Program-made: the position numbers and the translations under genes
From: Monodelphis domestica
Taxonomy: Eukaryota; Chordata; Mammalia; Didelphimorphia; Didelphidae
Length of the DNA: 64,000 nt
Reading direction: 5' to 3'
NCBI RefSeq assembly: GCF_027887165.1
Contig: NC_077232.1
Coordinates: forward strand, 15,401,255 to 15,465,254
Shown: positions 1-10,256 of the stretch, piece by piece
Numbering within the stretch: the stretch's first letter is position 1
Layout of the letters: each line of letters starts with the position of its first letter
Notes under the pieces: model-generated
What the model saw: the letters and a program-made list of their open reading frames with translations, nothing else
The model's database searches: none
What the model was told of the DNA's origin: nothing

Positions 1-377
1 GCTGAGCCAGGTAGGAGTTCCAGGCTTTGGCCAAGGGAGGCCTTCCCCTGAGAGCCAAGAGAAAGAGGAGTTAGTCCTTTTCACTCATGTGACTAATTGA
101 AGGAAACCTGTCTACCAGAGTTCTTCCAAGCTCGAGTTCCAGGATCGAACTGCCCTCTTGCCCTCTCCACAGGAAGTGACAAGAACTCCAAAGGTAGTTC
201 TTTACATCACTTCATGTGTCACACCTGTGCCAATGGTGTCTCAAACTTGGCTTAGGACATCCCAGGGGACATTCAGTTATTTCTGATTTGTCATTTGCTA
301 GCACATGCCAGTGTAGAGTGGGTGTGTACATCCCTGGGTGCCAGACTAAGCAAGATAGGGAAAATCTAAAAATCACA
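1..377 (-). mobile_element. ERV-A 3' LTR, cut by window edge
   Basis: On the minus strand a polypurine tract (complement of positions 380-385) is followed by an LTR starting TG at 377 and running off the left edge. The same LTR type recurs at 2159-2707 and 58251-58843, sharing the block about CATGTGCTAGCAAATGACAA and the stretch ending near GAAGTGATG. It closes the ERV-A remnant. Only part of U3/R is visible, so its full length and outer target duplication cannot be seen. Confidence 0.7.
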
Positions 378-1632
378 ATCCCCCCTGAAGATGATTAGGG
401 GACTAGTCTCCCCAATTGATTACTAAACATAACCATCCTGCACCCCAAAAATTTCAAACTGCAGGTATATACAAAATTTTACCCTCTAAGAGGAAAACTA
501 CAGTAGTTAGAGATAAGGGGAAAATAGAAGAGACAGAGACAGCAAAAGCAATGTTTTGCTGGGTGCATTGACAAAAGCCAATTAGAGGGCAATCACCTTT
601 GCATAAGAGTGAACATTCAAAATGAATGTTCAATCAACCTTCAGTCCTATCAACCACACCTCAAGGTTCATTCTGGATCTTCCTGTAGTGTAAAGGTTTA
701 GGTATCTTTCTACAAAAAGTTCATTCTCTGGATTTGGAGTTAGCAAGCTTCTTCTGTGAAGATCTTTCTTGAACAAAAATTTAAATCTTGAATTTTATGA
801 ACATACAATACCCCCTGAAGAAGGTGTTGAAAAATACCCAGGTCAGCTCAGGATGCAAGATTTAGTTATGGGGGGGTGGGCGGAGAGGGGGTGGTGAGTC
901 AATTTAAAAAAAGTAAAAAACAAAAAACAAAAGAAAAATATAATGAAAGAAAAATTAAACCCTTTTATTATATATATATATATATATATATATATTAAGA
1001 AGAATTCAAAATCAGTATCAAAATATCTAAAATCTGTGTATAGAAAATTTTGAGTAAGCAAGAATAAATTTCTAACAGGCCTGTGTATTAGGGTCCAATT
1101 AAAGTAATTTCTAATCCCACAAGTCTATAGGACAGAATGCAGTAAAATTTTATTTACCCATTTGCATCCAAGGCTACAGGAAGTTGACATACTATAGGAG
1201 AGAAAAAAGGACCAGATTTTTATTTTGATAGGGAAGGGTCATTCCCTGATCTGGTTTTACCTTCATGCTCAGGGATAGAGGGATCCAGGATGATAGCCAA
1301 ACCTTGGTACTTCTCTAAGTATTTTCACGAAGAATGTAGATATAAGGAAGGCCTATGACTTAACATATGTCAACCATTGCAACCTCAAGTCTCACACTAT
1401 GTTCAAGTCCTTTGTATTGGATTAGAAGTGCATCAATCATACCTGGATTGGTTTCTTCTTTTTTAACCTGTTTGCTTTTTGGCACTATTTAGGTTAAGTC
1501 TCTACTCCTTTTTATTTTATCCTGTTTCCTAGAATCAGAAACAAACATTAATCACAATCCCATAACAATTATCAATAAATGGCAGGTTCCCACAGTCTAA
1601 AGCTGTTTGGGTATGCATTAATATTATAGCAA

Positions 1633-1677
<45 letters not shown>

Positions 1678-1737
1678 TATACATATTTAAACTTATATTA
1701 TTGTTGAATAAAAATTAATACTGATCGTATGTACATT

Positions 1738-1740
<3 letters not shown>
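378..1740 (-). mobile_element. ERV-A 3' internal region, env-less
   Basis: This region lies between pol and the 3' LTR of ERV-A and reads on the minus strand. It contains two polypurine tracts (complements of 380-385 and 811-815) and an imperfect palindrome around 398-413. Blocks at 1090-1190 and 1540-1640 recur in ERV-B, ERV-C, ERV-D and ERV-E. No env domain is recognisable. TA microsatellites sit at 967-996 and 1633-1686. The short ORF seen here in other copies is interrupted by a stop. Confidence 0.6.
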
Positions 1741-1792
<52 letters not shown>

Positions 1793-2064
1793 CTCTCGAT
1801 AACCGAGGATGACTATTGCCTTTGTGTGTTTTTGTGCACAAAGACACTTGTGCATGAAGATTTAAGTGGAAAAGTCGATGCACAGAGACAGTCCCACTCT
1901 CTCAGCTTTGGAAGCCTGGGTCCAGTGGCACGAAAAGTCATTACATCTGGAGACTTCCTCAGCTGCATTGGATGGCTGTGTTGTCTTTTGTGCTCCAACA
2001 CACCCTAAGCATTCCATAGTGCCTTGCTGCATTGCCATCTCAGCTGTTGAAACTTCTTGTTGGT
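1741..2064 (-). mobile_element. Non-LTR/SINE-like repeat with GTA-repeat end, copy 1
   Basis: The insertion starts with a TAG/GTA trinucleotide run (1741-1791), followed by about 270 bp that closely match 43636-44149. Comparison with the uninterrupted ERV-D copy (59740-59810) shows that it splits the ERV-A 3' region, flanked by TTAAG (1736-1740 and 2065-2069). A microsatellite at one end and a target duplication fit an RTE-type or SINE retroposon whose 3' end is at the left. The family is inferred. It is shorter than copy 2, so probably 5'-truncated. Confidence 0.6.
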
Positions 2065-2158
2065 TTAAGAAAAGCAATAATAAAATAAGGAAAAAGAAAA
2101 CAGAGAAGAAAAAACCCAATGATTCAATGTGTTAAAAAAGAAAAAAAGGCATCTGCTT

Positions 2159-2707
2159 TGTTGTAATGAAAATTTACCTTTAAAGATTGTTATAATATAA
2201 ATTTATGGTCGCCAAGGAATTTACTTATGAGATTCCTAAAATGAAACACTCAAGTCAGAATGGAGTTTATGGTGGTTTAATCACAATGGGAGTAAGGAAA
2301 CAGGACAGGTAGTAAAGGAGAGAGGAGGAAAGGGAAACGGTTAACTCAACCTTCTGGCCAAGGCAGAGGGAGATTAGGCCCTAAGGCCAAGGTAGAAAGG
2401 AGAATCAGTCCTTGACTCACGTGACCAATCTGAAGGAAAGCTGTCTGCAGGCTTCCTCTCTGCTCCAGTTCCAAACATCAACTCGCATCTAGCTCTGTCC
2501 ATAGGAAGTGAGTGGATTCCAGAGGCTGTTCCCTACCTCACATCCTGAGCCTCACAAGTGCCAATGGTGGCTCAAGCTTGGCTTAGGACAGCCCAGGTGG
2601 GCAGTTAGTTATTTCTGATTTGTCATTGACTAGCACATGCCCATGTAGTGTGGGTGTGCACAATTTTGGGTGCTAGACCAAGCAAGATGGAGATTTTAAA
2701 ATTCAGA
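2159..2707 (-). mobile_element. Solo LTR inside ERV-A
   Basis: This 549-bp LTR is of the same type as that at 1-377. It lies immediately after the integrase end of ERV-A and interrupts sequence that is continuous in ERV-B and ERV-D. The flanking 4-bp repeat GCTT (2155-2158 and 2708-2711) marks the target duplication. The TG end on the minus strand has mutated to TC. A solo LTR is the usual product of LTR-LTR recombination, so a relative of ERV-A inserted into ERV-A after ERV-A was fixed. Confidence 0.7.
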
Positions 2708-2744
2708 GCTTGTCAATGGATTATTATCTCTAATGCATGTATAG

Positions 2745-3700
2745 GATACAGTCAATCCGTTTCAATAGAAGATGCTCTCTTTAGATGTGAGCAATGAATC
2801 CAAGAGTCTTTCTCTCTAATTTTTATAGATGTTGGAGTACTTAACAATAATTGGAATGGACCTTCCCAGGAAGGCTCAGTTGCTCCAGAATTCTGGAAGT
2901 TCTTTATATACACGTTGTCTCCTGGGTTCAGGTCATGAAGTGAAAACTATAGTGGTCTGACTTGTACTGCAGCTCCAGCTTCATGAAATTCATGCATTTT
3001 GTGTTATAATTCCTGTATATAGGAAACAATAGTGTATCTCCCCATAATAGTGATATATATGCCAGGGAGAAAGGTTTAGCCTGTATAGGTGGAGGTCCAA
3101 AAAGAATCTCAAATGGTGAGATGTGTATGTCTCCCCTGGGCCTGCTTCAAAAATAAAATAGTGCCAGAGGGAGAATTTCAGGCCATTTTAAATGTGTCTC
3201 AGTGCATAATTTGCCAATCATACTTTTAAGTTTTCTGTTCATTCTTTCAACTTGGCGTGAGCTCAAGGGATGATATGGAACATGGAATTTTGGAGTTATT
3301 CCCAAGCAAGAATATATATGATTTAGAAGAGAATCAGTAAAATGACTTCTCCTATTGGAATCAATACATGCTGGCAGGCCAAAGCAAGGAATAATCTCTT
3401 TTAAAAGCACCTTAGCAATGAAAGCCACTGTAGCTCAGGCTGTAGGAAATGCTTCTTGCCATCTGGTCAGTTGGCCTACTATGACTAGACAAAATTTATA
3501 ATGTCCAGCCTTTGGCATTGTTATGAAATCTATCTGCATGTGCTCAAAAGGTATGTAAACCAGAGGATACCCACCAAAGGCTTTGGCATGAAAGGCATGT
3601 TGGTTATATGCCTGGCAGGTAGAGCAAGCTGAACACACTTTTGAGGCTATGGTAGTTATACCAGGAGCTATCCATTCTCTCTTAACAGAATCCACGATGC
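2745..3700 (-). pseudogene. pol: ERV-A integrase remnant
   Basis: Two adjacent minus-strand reading frames (3435-3695 and 3147-3428) and a decayed C-terminal tail encode a retroviral integrase. Visible features are a CX2C pair of the N-terminal zinc-binding domain (SACSTC), a catalytic-type Asp in QIDF, a second Asp in CIDS, and the Glu in QVERMN, which fit the DDE arrangement. The C-terminal part matches the longer integrase fragment of ERV-B (12418-12909). Frame changes and stops make it non-functional. The domain is clear; the exact breaks are read by eye. Confidence 0.8.
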
Positions 3701-3785
3701 CCTGGGTACCAAAGTGACCATTTTTATGAACAGATTGGCAAATTTGGTGATAGAAACTTCTATAGAGCAGGGGATTTCCTTCAGA

Positions 3786-4518
3786 TCACACCCATACTAC
3801 ATTGACCTGTTTTGCTTTGAATTTTTGTTTCCATTTTTCCACTTCCTTTTCATTATAGGAAATTGATGAATTTAAATCATCAGTTGTTGTTAATGTTAAA
3901 ATTAATTCAGGCCCTTCTATGGCTGATAGTTTTGTGGAAGTATCTGCCCAGTCATTTTCCCCTAGAGACAGGGTCAGTGCCACCTGTATGGGCAGAGCAA
4001 TGAAATACAACTAAGGCTTCAGGCAGCTGTAGAGCAGAAAGAACTTCATTAATCATTTCTGCATTAGCTATGGATTTTGCAGCTAAGGTTAAAAATCCTC
4101 TCTGGAGCCACAGCATCCCGACCGAGTGCCAAATGCCAAAGGCATATCTAGAATACTTATAAATTGTTGCCTTTTTACCCTTGGCAATTATACAGGCATG
4201 TTTCAGAGCTATGAGTTCTGCCCCTTGTGTGCTAATATTAGAAGGCAGTGAAGATGACCACTCAGTGGCAAATTCTGTGACTACAGCAGCTCCAGTGTAG
4301 CATATGCCATCACTCATAAAAGAAGAATCATCAGTAAATAAGATCAGGACTGAATTGTTTAAGGGAGTGTCCAAGAGATCATCTCGAGGCTTTTCTGCCA
4401 TGGACACTAGTGTTTCACAACTGTGTAATGGTTCTCCTAAAGTTGGTAAATCTGGAAGCAAGGTGGCAGGGTTAAGGGTTGTACATTGTTTTAGAGTAAT
4501 ATTTTCATTTTTTAACAA
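3786..4518 (-). pseudogene. pol: ERV-A RNase H remnant
   Basis: Minus-strand frames 3952-4518 and 3786-4010 give the RNase H domain that follows reverse transcriptase in gamma-like Pol. Family signatures are LFTDDSSFMSDG (first acidic residue), TQGAELIAL (catalytic Glu) and YSRYAFG. In the last motif the acidic residue expected before SRYA is replaced. The related fragment in ERV-D (62986-63426) keeps it. The domain is broken from its neighbours by frame changes, so it is a pseudogene. Confidence 0.75.
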
Positions 4519-4628
4519 GGTTATTTCATACCTTGTATTTTGCTGATCAGAAAATTTCTGTGTTCTCTGTCATAGCAACAATGCTTCTACCTCATGTGGG
4601 CACATAATTGTTAATGGGCATCCCAATA

Positions 4629-5730
4629 CTAGATCAACAGTTTTGTCACTAGTAAAGCTTTAGCAGCTACTCCTCTAAGACATGGTGGTTCTCCTGAAGC
4701 TACTGGATCCAGCTGGGCGGAATAATAAGCAATTGGGTGCTGAGAATGTCCCAAAGTCTGAGTTAAAACACCTGAAACTACCCCTTTTCGCTCATGTACA
4801 TACAAAGTAAATGGCTTGTTGTAGTCTTGGATGCCTAGAGCAGGGGCAGACAGAATAGTCTGTTTTAGTTCTGATAGAGCTGACAGGTGTTCTGGCTCTA
4901 GTTTAAGTATTTCAGGGACTGAATCTCTTATTAGTGCTGCAAGGGGCTTGGTAATTTCTCCATAGCAAGGGATCCATTGTCTACAAAACCCTGTTGCTCC
5001 CAGGATTGCTCTTAACTGTTTCTTAGTGGTAGGAGCACTCAATTTTTGAATATTTTCAATTCACTTGGAAGAAATAGAATGGGCACCAGCTGTCAGAATG
5101 AGCACCAAGTATTCTACTTTGGGGAGACACCACTGAACCTCATCCTTTGAGATTTTATGCCCTCTTTTATGCAATACCAAAAGAAGGTGTTTACTGTCTT
5201 CCTGGCATGCTTCTGAATCTATTGAAGCCAAGAGTAGATCATCTACGTATTTGATTAATTTGCTGTTTTTAAATTTTATATTATCTGTATCTTGTCTCAA
5301 ATTTTGTACAAATAAGCTTGGGATGTCTAGGAAACCTTGTGGCAAACGACTCCAAGAGTCTTTGAAGCTCTTCCAGTTGAAAGCAAAGATATGCCTGGAG
5401 TTCTCATGTATGGGTATAGAACAGAAAAAGGCTGAGCACAACTCCACTATTGTAAAGTATGTAGCTGTTCAAGGAATAGAGGAAATAATAGTATTGATGT
5501 TGGAAACTACAGAGAGTCTCTTTAAAACGTGATTGTTCACAGCTTTCAAGTCCTGTACGAATCTATAGAGGTGCTTGCCATCTGGCTCCCATTTTTTTTT
5601 AATGGGCAGGATGGGCATGTTGTATTCTGATTTACAAGGGATTATTATTCCCTGGTCAATTAATGAATTAATTACTGCAGTAATGCCCTCTATTGCCTCC
5701 TTTGAGAGAGGATACTGAGGAATTGAAGAA
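4629..5730 (-). pseudogene. pol: ERV-A reverse transcriptase remnant
   Basis: Minus-strand frames 5061-5447 and 4629-5042 encode the palm, thumb and connection of a retroviral reverse transcriptase. The active-site motif YVDD (complement of about 5239-5250) and an LPQGF motif upstream of it are visible. The YVDD form and the spacing resemble class I (gamma/epsilon-like) polymerases. The stretch 5530-5730 continues upstream in decayed form. Frame breaks near 5050 and 5450 exclude a working enzyme. Confidence 0.8.
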
Positions 5731-5768
5731 GGTGGGATGGATTTAGTTATATTTTGCCCAGGAACAGT

Positions 5769-6260
5769 TTATTTAAGTAAGCCTATTTCAGAAGAAGATG
5801 TGATCCAAAGAGTCTCAGGTATATCTGTAGGCATTTCAACAGTGGGATGCTCTTTTTCCTCCTGACTCTCTGAGAGAAATAAAGGGAGTAAATTTAAAGA
5901 TTCCTCATGCACTTCCAAGGACATGGAGCCATCTGAGGTGCACATTATTGTGGCTTGCAGTTTGCATAGTAAATCCCTCCCCAGAAAGTTTGTGGGGGAT
6001 GCAGGCATTAAAAGAAAAGAATTTTCAACAGTTAGTGGTCCCACGCATACCATGCGAGGAGAAAGTTTTGGAACCTTTAATGGTCTTCATGGCACACCTA
6101 CTACATTTAGAGAGCCAATAGAGTCACATTTTGCATCTGGTTTGCTTACCAAAACTGACCTAGACACTCCAGTGTCCAAAAGACAATCATAGTATGAATT
6201 TCCCACCTTTACATTGACATGAGGTTCCTTACTATGTGTGTGTGTATTTGGGTTGTATCG
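5769..6260 (-). pseudogene. pro: ERV-A aspartic protease remnant
   Basis: On the minus strand between gag and reverse transcriptase, the retroviral aspartic-protease active site Asp-Thr-Gly is encoded at the complement of 6168-6176, preceded by DCLL and followed by V-S. Downstream, the LGRDLL motif near the protease C-terminus lies in the frame 5769-6053. The position between the Gag tail and RT fits the usual gag-pro-pol order. The frame is interrupted between the two motifs. Confidence 0.7.
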
Positions 6261-6299
6261 GGATTATTGGCATAAAAATATCAGGGTCTGAAATATCAA

Positions 6300-6895
6300 A
6301 GGTTTCACTCTTTGATTCAAAGACCCTCACCCCACCCCTCTTCACACCTTCATAAAGATTCTTGGGCAGTTTTTTTGGGGATCCCACATGCTGTTGGGGT
6401 TTTCACAGAACATATCGTGGATGAGCTCCATTTTTTATATATTGTTTTTGAGCATTGTGTTGGGTATTATCATTTTCCTCATTGGGAGCACTGTCATTAT
6501 TTTGATTTGCATTACGTTTCCTATTGTTATTATTTCTAAAGTTGTTATTATTTCTTTTATCCCATAGCCAGCTCCTACAGACCATCATTGCATGGCCTCT
6601 CTTCCCACAGAAAAGGCATGTTAATTATTTATCTGTGGATTCCTGCAAAGGGGCTATGGTCTCTCCCTTATTTTTCAGTTGTCCTTGTAACTTTTCAATT
6701 TCTTTCATCACATATTCCACTGACTTATTGTGTGTCTCAGGTCTTTTTGCATGATCCTTATAAATATAGGTTGCTACTCTCCTCAATTCTTCAAGGTCCA
6801 CAAAGTCCCAATCAGGGCAGCTAGTTTTAAAATAGTCTTTTACCACTGGACAACAATTAATGCCAAGGGTCTTATTTTGTTGTAAATTTTCCTTT
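6300..6895 (-). pseudogene. gag: ERV-A gag C-terminal remnant
   Basis: Minus-strand frames 6625-6846 and 6403-6588 match the C-terminal half of the ERV-B Gag: the end of capsid (DYFKTSCPDWDF), a short helical linker, then an Asn/Arg-rich tail. The zinc-knuckle region (about 6560-6620) is decayed. Similarity to ERV-B stops near 6895, so the capsid N-terminus, matrix and 5' LTR of ERV-A are missing. A poorly understood 90-bp stretch separates it from the L1 that follows. Confidence 0.7.
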
Positions 6896-6991
6896 CCTTT
6901 TTTTTGTTAGGGTTTTAGGTGGGAATCTATTCAGTTTATCAGTTTATAAGGGAAGAAAAAATGAAGCTTTTCTTCTGAGCCTGAGGCTCCC

Positions 6992-8776
6992 CTTATTTTT
7001 TTATTTTTTAGTTTTTTAGTTTTTAAATATTATTTTACTTGGTCATTTTCATACATTATTCATTGGAAACAGAGATCATTTTCTTTTCATCCCCGCTCCC
7101 TACTGCCACCCCTCCCCTAGCCGACATGCAAATCCACTGGGTATCATATCTGTCCTTGCTCCATAACCATTTCCTTGTTGTTGGTATTTGCATTAGGGTA
7201 CTCATTTAGAGTCTCTCCTCATTCATGTTCCTTCCACCCCTGTAGTCAAGCAGTTGCCTTTCCTTGGTGTTTTTACTCCCACAGTTTGTCCTCTGCTTGA
7301 CGATAGTGTTTTTTCTCATGGATCTCTGCAGATTGCTCAGGGACATTGCATTGCCACTAATGGAGAAGTCCATTACGTTCAATTGTACCACAGTGTCTCA
7401 GTCTCTGTGTATAATGTTCTCCTGGTTCTGCTCCTTTCACTCTGCACCACTTCCTGGACTTTGTTCCAGTCTCCATGGAATTCCTCCACTTTATTATTCC
7501 TTTTAGCGCAATAGCATTCCATCACCAACATATACCATAATTCGTTCATCCATCCCCAATTGAAAGGCATTCCCCTCATTTTCCAATTTTTGGCCACCAC
7601 AAAGAGCACAGCTATGAATATTCTTGTACAAGTCTTTTTCCTTATTCTCTCTTTGGGGTACAAACCTAGCAGTGCTATGGCTGGATCAAAGGGCAGACAG
7701 TCTTTTATCGCCCTTTGGGCATAGTTTCAAATTGCCCTCCAGAATGGTTGGATCAATTAATAACTCCACCAGCAATTAATTAGTGTCCTCACTTTGCCAC
7801 ATCCCCTCCAGTGTTCATCACCTGCCTTTGCTGTCATGCTGGCCAATCTGCTAGGTGTGAGGTGATACCTCAGAGTTTATTTGATTTGTATCTCTCTAAT
7901 TATCAGAGATTTAGAGCACTTTTTCATGAGCTTATTAATAGTTTTGATTTCTTTATATGAAAAATGCCTATTCATGTCCCTTGCCCATTTTTCAATTCAA
8001 GAATGGCTTGCTTTTTTGTACAACTGGTTTAGCTCTTTAAAAATTTAAGTAATTAGACCTTTGTCAGAGGTTTTTGTTATGCAGATTGTTTCCCAATTTT
8101 TTGCTTCCCTTCTAATTTTAGTTATATTGGTTTTGTTTATACAAAAACTTTTTAATTTGATGTAGTCAAAATTATTTATTTTACATTTTGTGGCTCTTTC
8201 TAAGTCCTGCTTGGTTTTAAAATCTTTCCTTTCCCAAAGGTCTGACATGTATACTATTTTGTTTTCACATAATTTACTTATAGTTTCCTTCTTATATTCA
8301 AATCATTCTCCCATTCTGAGTTTATCTTGGTGTAGGGTGTGAGGCGTTGATCCAAACCTAATCTCTCCCACACTGTCTTCCAATTTTCCCAGCAATTTTT
8401 ATCAATTAGTGGATTTTTGTCCCAAAAGCTCGGGTCTTTGGGTTTGTTATAGACTGTCTTGCTGAGGTCATTTACCCCAAGTCTGTTCCACTGATCCTCC
8501 TTTCTGTCTCTTAGGCAGTACCAAATTGTTTTGATGACCATTGCTTTGTAATATAGTTTGAGATCTGGGACTGCAAGGCCACCTTCCTTTGTATTTTTTT
8601 TTTCATTATTTCCCTGGATATCCTTGATCCTTTGTTGTTCCAAATGAACTTTGTTATGGTTTTCCCTAATTCAGTAAAAAAGTTTTTTGGAAGTTCAATG
8701 GGTATGGAACTAAATAGATAGATAAGTTTGGGTAGGATGGTCATTTTTATTATGTTATCTCATCCTACCCATGAGC
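6992..8776 (-). mobile_element. Old L1, 3' part (split by ERV-B)
   Basis: This is the reverse complement of the L1 ORF2 C-terminal half and 3' UTR, ending at the left in an A-rich tail (about 6992-7030 read on minus). It aligns in order with the intact L1 at 18640-20340. Several short frames (7206-7391, 7379-7663, 8045-8248, 8278-8643, 8511-8744) are shards of ORF2. It is interrupted at 8776 and resumes at 21697. Target duplication TGAGGCTCCC is at 6982-6991 and 22291-22300. Confidence 0.85.
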
Positions 8777-9740
8777 TGTAAACCTCAAATTTCCTTAGAC
8801 TTATAAATGTTGGTAATTTCACCATTGGGATATTTCATACTTGGAAAATTTCTTACTGATAGTCTATTGGAATGGGAACTCCATTGGCATGGGAGGTTCC
8901 TTCTCTTTCCTTCTTAAGATTACTTTAGGACAGAAACCTTTTGCTGAACAATGGAAAGGACTTTGACCTATGCTTAAGCATAGAACAGGAATTTCTTTGA
9001 GTCTTGATTGATTTTAGAATTGATACAATGGAGATACTTGGAATAAATCTCCACCCTATTCAGTCCTAATAGGATTGAGTAAGGGCTGCAGCCTAGATCA
9101 AAATTTAATTATTCCAATCTCTACCATACTCAAGTTAACAGGATTTAGAAAGGGCTGTAACAAAGGAGTAAAGATTTAATCATTTGAAAAATATGACCTT
9201 CAACAGACATGTGCAAAAGCCAGAAACCTCTGGGCGGTCCTGGGTTAAGTGAGAGCCTCCATTGACAGGGAAATTGATGAAGAGTGATTGGTAGATGTGA
9301 GGACTGAGGGGAGGCAACTTGGATGGTGTCCTTAAAGATAGGAGGGTCTGGAGACTGGAGGTGGTGGAGTTTTTGGTCGGTGTGGTTCCTGGGCTCTGAG
9401 AAGGCTTGCTCTGAAGGAAGCTGAAGGTGGGGGCCCCTGAGACTGTTTCTCCATTTTGGACACGTGAGTAATAGGGACTGATCTCTTTTCTTTGCCCCAG
9501 CTATCTAAGGGCTTGGGCCTTTTGGCCCAGCCTAAACAGAAGGGGTATTTAAGCCCTATTCCCTTCTCTCCCCTTTCTCTCTCTATATATATCTCTAATT
9601 CCTTTCTTGCTCCTATTGTAATTAAACTCCAAAAAAGGCTGACAGCTGACTTGAGTTTTTCAATTAGGAATTACATAGCTGATTCCTTGGCGACCTTAAA
9701 TTAATATAAATCAGTCTTTTAAAGTGATTCCCTTGTAACA
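8777..9740 (+). repeat. ERV-B 5' LTR
   Basis: Starts TGTAAACC and ends CTTGTAACA. Its direct repeat is 20733-21696. A weak TATA-like CCTTAAAG lies near 9330, a second AT box TATTTAAG at 9545-9552, and a poly(A)-signal-like ATTAAA near 9625. GTGAGTAA around 9463 is a good splice-donor match inside the LTR. A stretch near 9240 (GGGCGGTCCTGGG) recurs in the ERV-E LTR. Exact transcription start and R boundaries cannot be set from sequence alone. Confidence 0.92.
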
Positions 9741-10256
9741 TTGTGGCTGACCACACGGGAGTCTAAAGAATCCTCTCAATAAAACTTTTGAAATTCCTTG
9801 CCTTTTTACTATACCGTCTCACCACTTAGTCCTTTTTCTTTTTAACAAAAAACTTGGCTTAAAGACACAGCTGCTAGAACACGTGAGTATAAAAAACTTT
9901 TTCTCTTTTCTCCTTAAGTTAAATTGGAATCAGCAGTTTTTTTCTTTTTCTTCCCTTTAATCTTAAGGGACAGCTGGGTAGCTCAGCGGATTGAGAGCCA
10001 GGCCTAGAGACAGAAGGTCCTGGGTTCAAATTGGACCTCAGATACTTCCCAGCTGTGTGACTCTGATAGACAGAAAACAGCTGTTTTAAATCTCAGCAAC
10101 AGGACTCTAAAGTCCTGGCTGGAAGAACTGTTTCTAAATATCCTTTCCCTTAAGGAACAACTTCCTGGATTAGGAAAAAAAAAAAACCTGTGGAAAGTTT
10201 GTTGCTTTGCCCTGCTCCCCACGTGTTTTGTGAAATTACAAAATATACATATAAAA
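9741..10256 (+). promoter_or_regulatory. ERV-B primer-binding site and untranslated leader
   Basis: Immediately after the LTR, TTG is followed by TGGCTGACCACACGGG, which begins with the TGG that pairs with a tRNA 3' CCA. The ERV-C copy has TTTGGCTGAGCA at the same place. I could not assign the tRNA. A strong splice-donor match, GTGAGTAT, is at 9883-9890. The leader also contains a tRNA-like SINE head (9968-10065). The rest has no recognisable signal, though packaging sequences are expected here. Confidence 0.65.
9968..10065 (+). mobile_element. tRNA-derived SINE head in ERV-B leader
   Basis: About 98 bp start GGACAGCTGGGTAGCTCAG and include tRNA-type internal promoter boxes: A box around TAGCTCAGCGGATTGAGAG and B box around GGTCCTGGGTTCAAATTGG. 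It matches the head of the SINE at 34953-35137 (reverse strand there). The SINE body and 3' tail are missing and no clear target duplication is seen. It resembles a common marsupial tRNA-SINE family (inference). Confidence 0.75.

Noticed and set aside
9741..9765. Assigning a specific primer tRNA
   Set aside because: The sequence starts TGG as required, but I could not match the following bases confidently to any tRNA 3' end.
10230..10256. Gag start at GTG 10230
   Set aside because: The upstream codon is GTG; the first ATG in frame is 10257, with A at -3, so the gene is started there.
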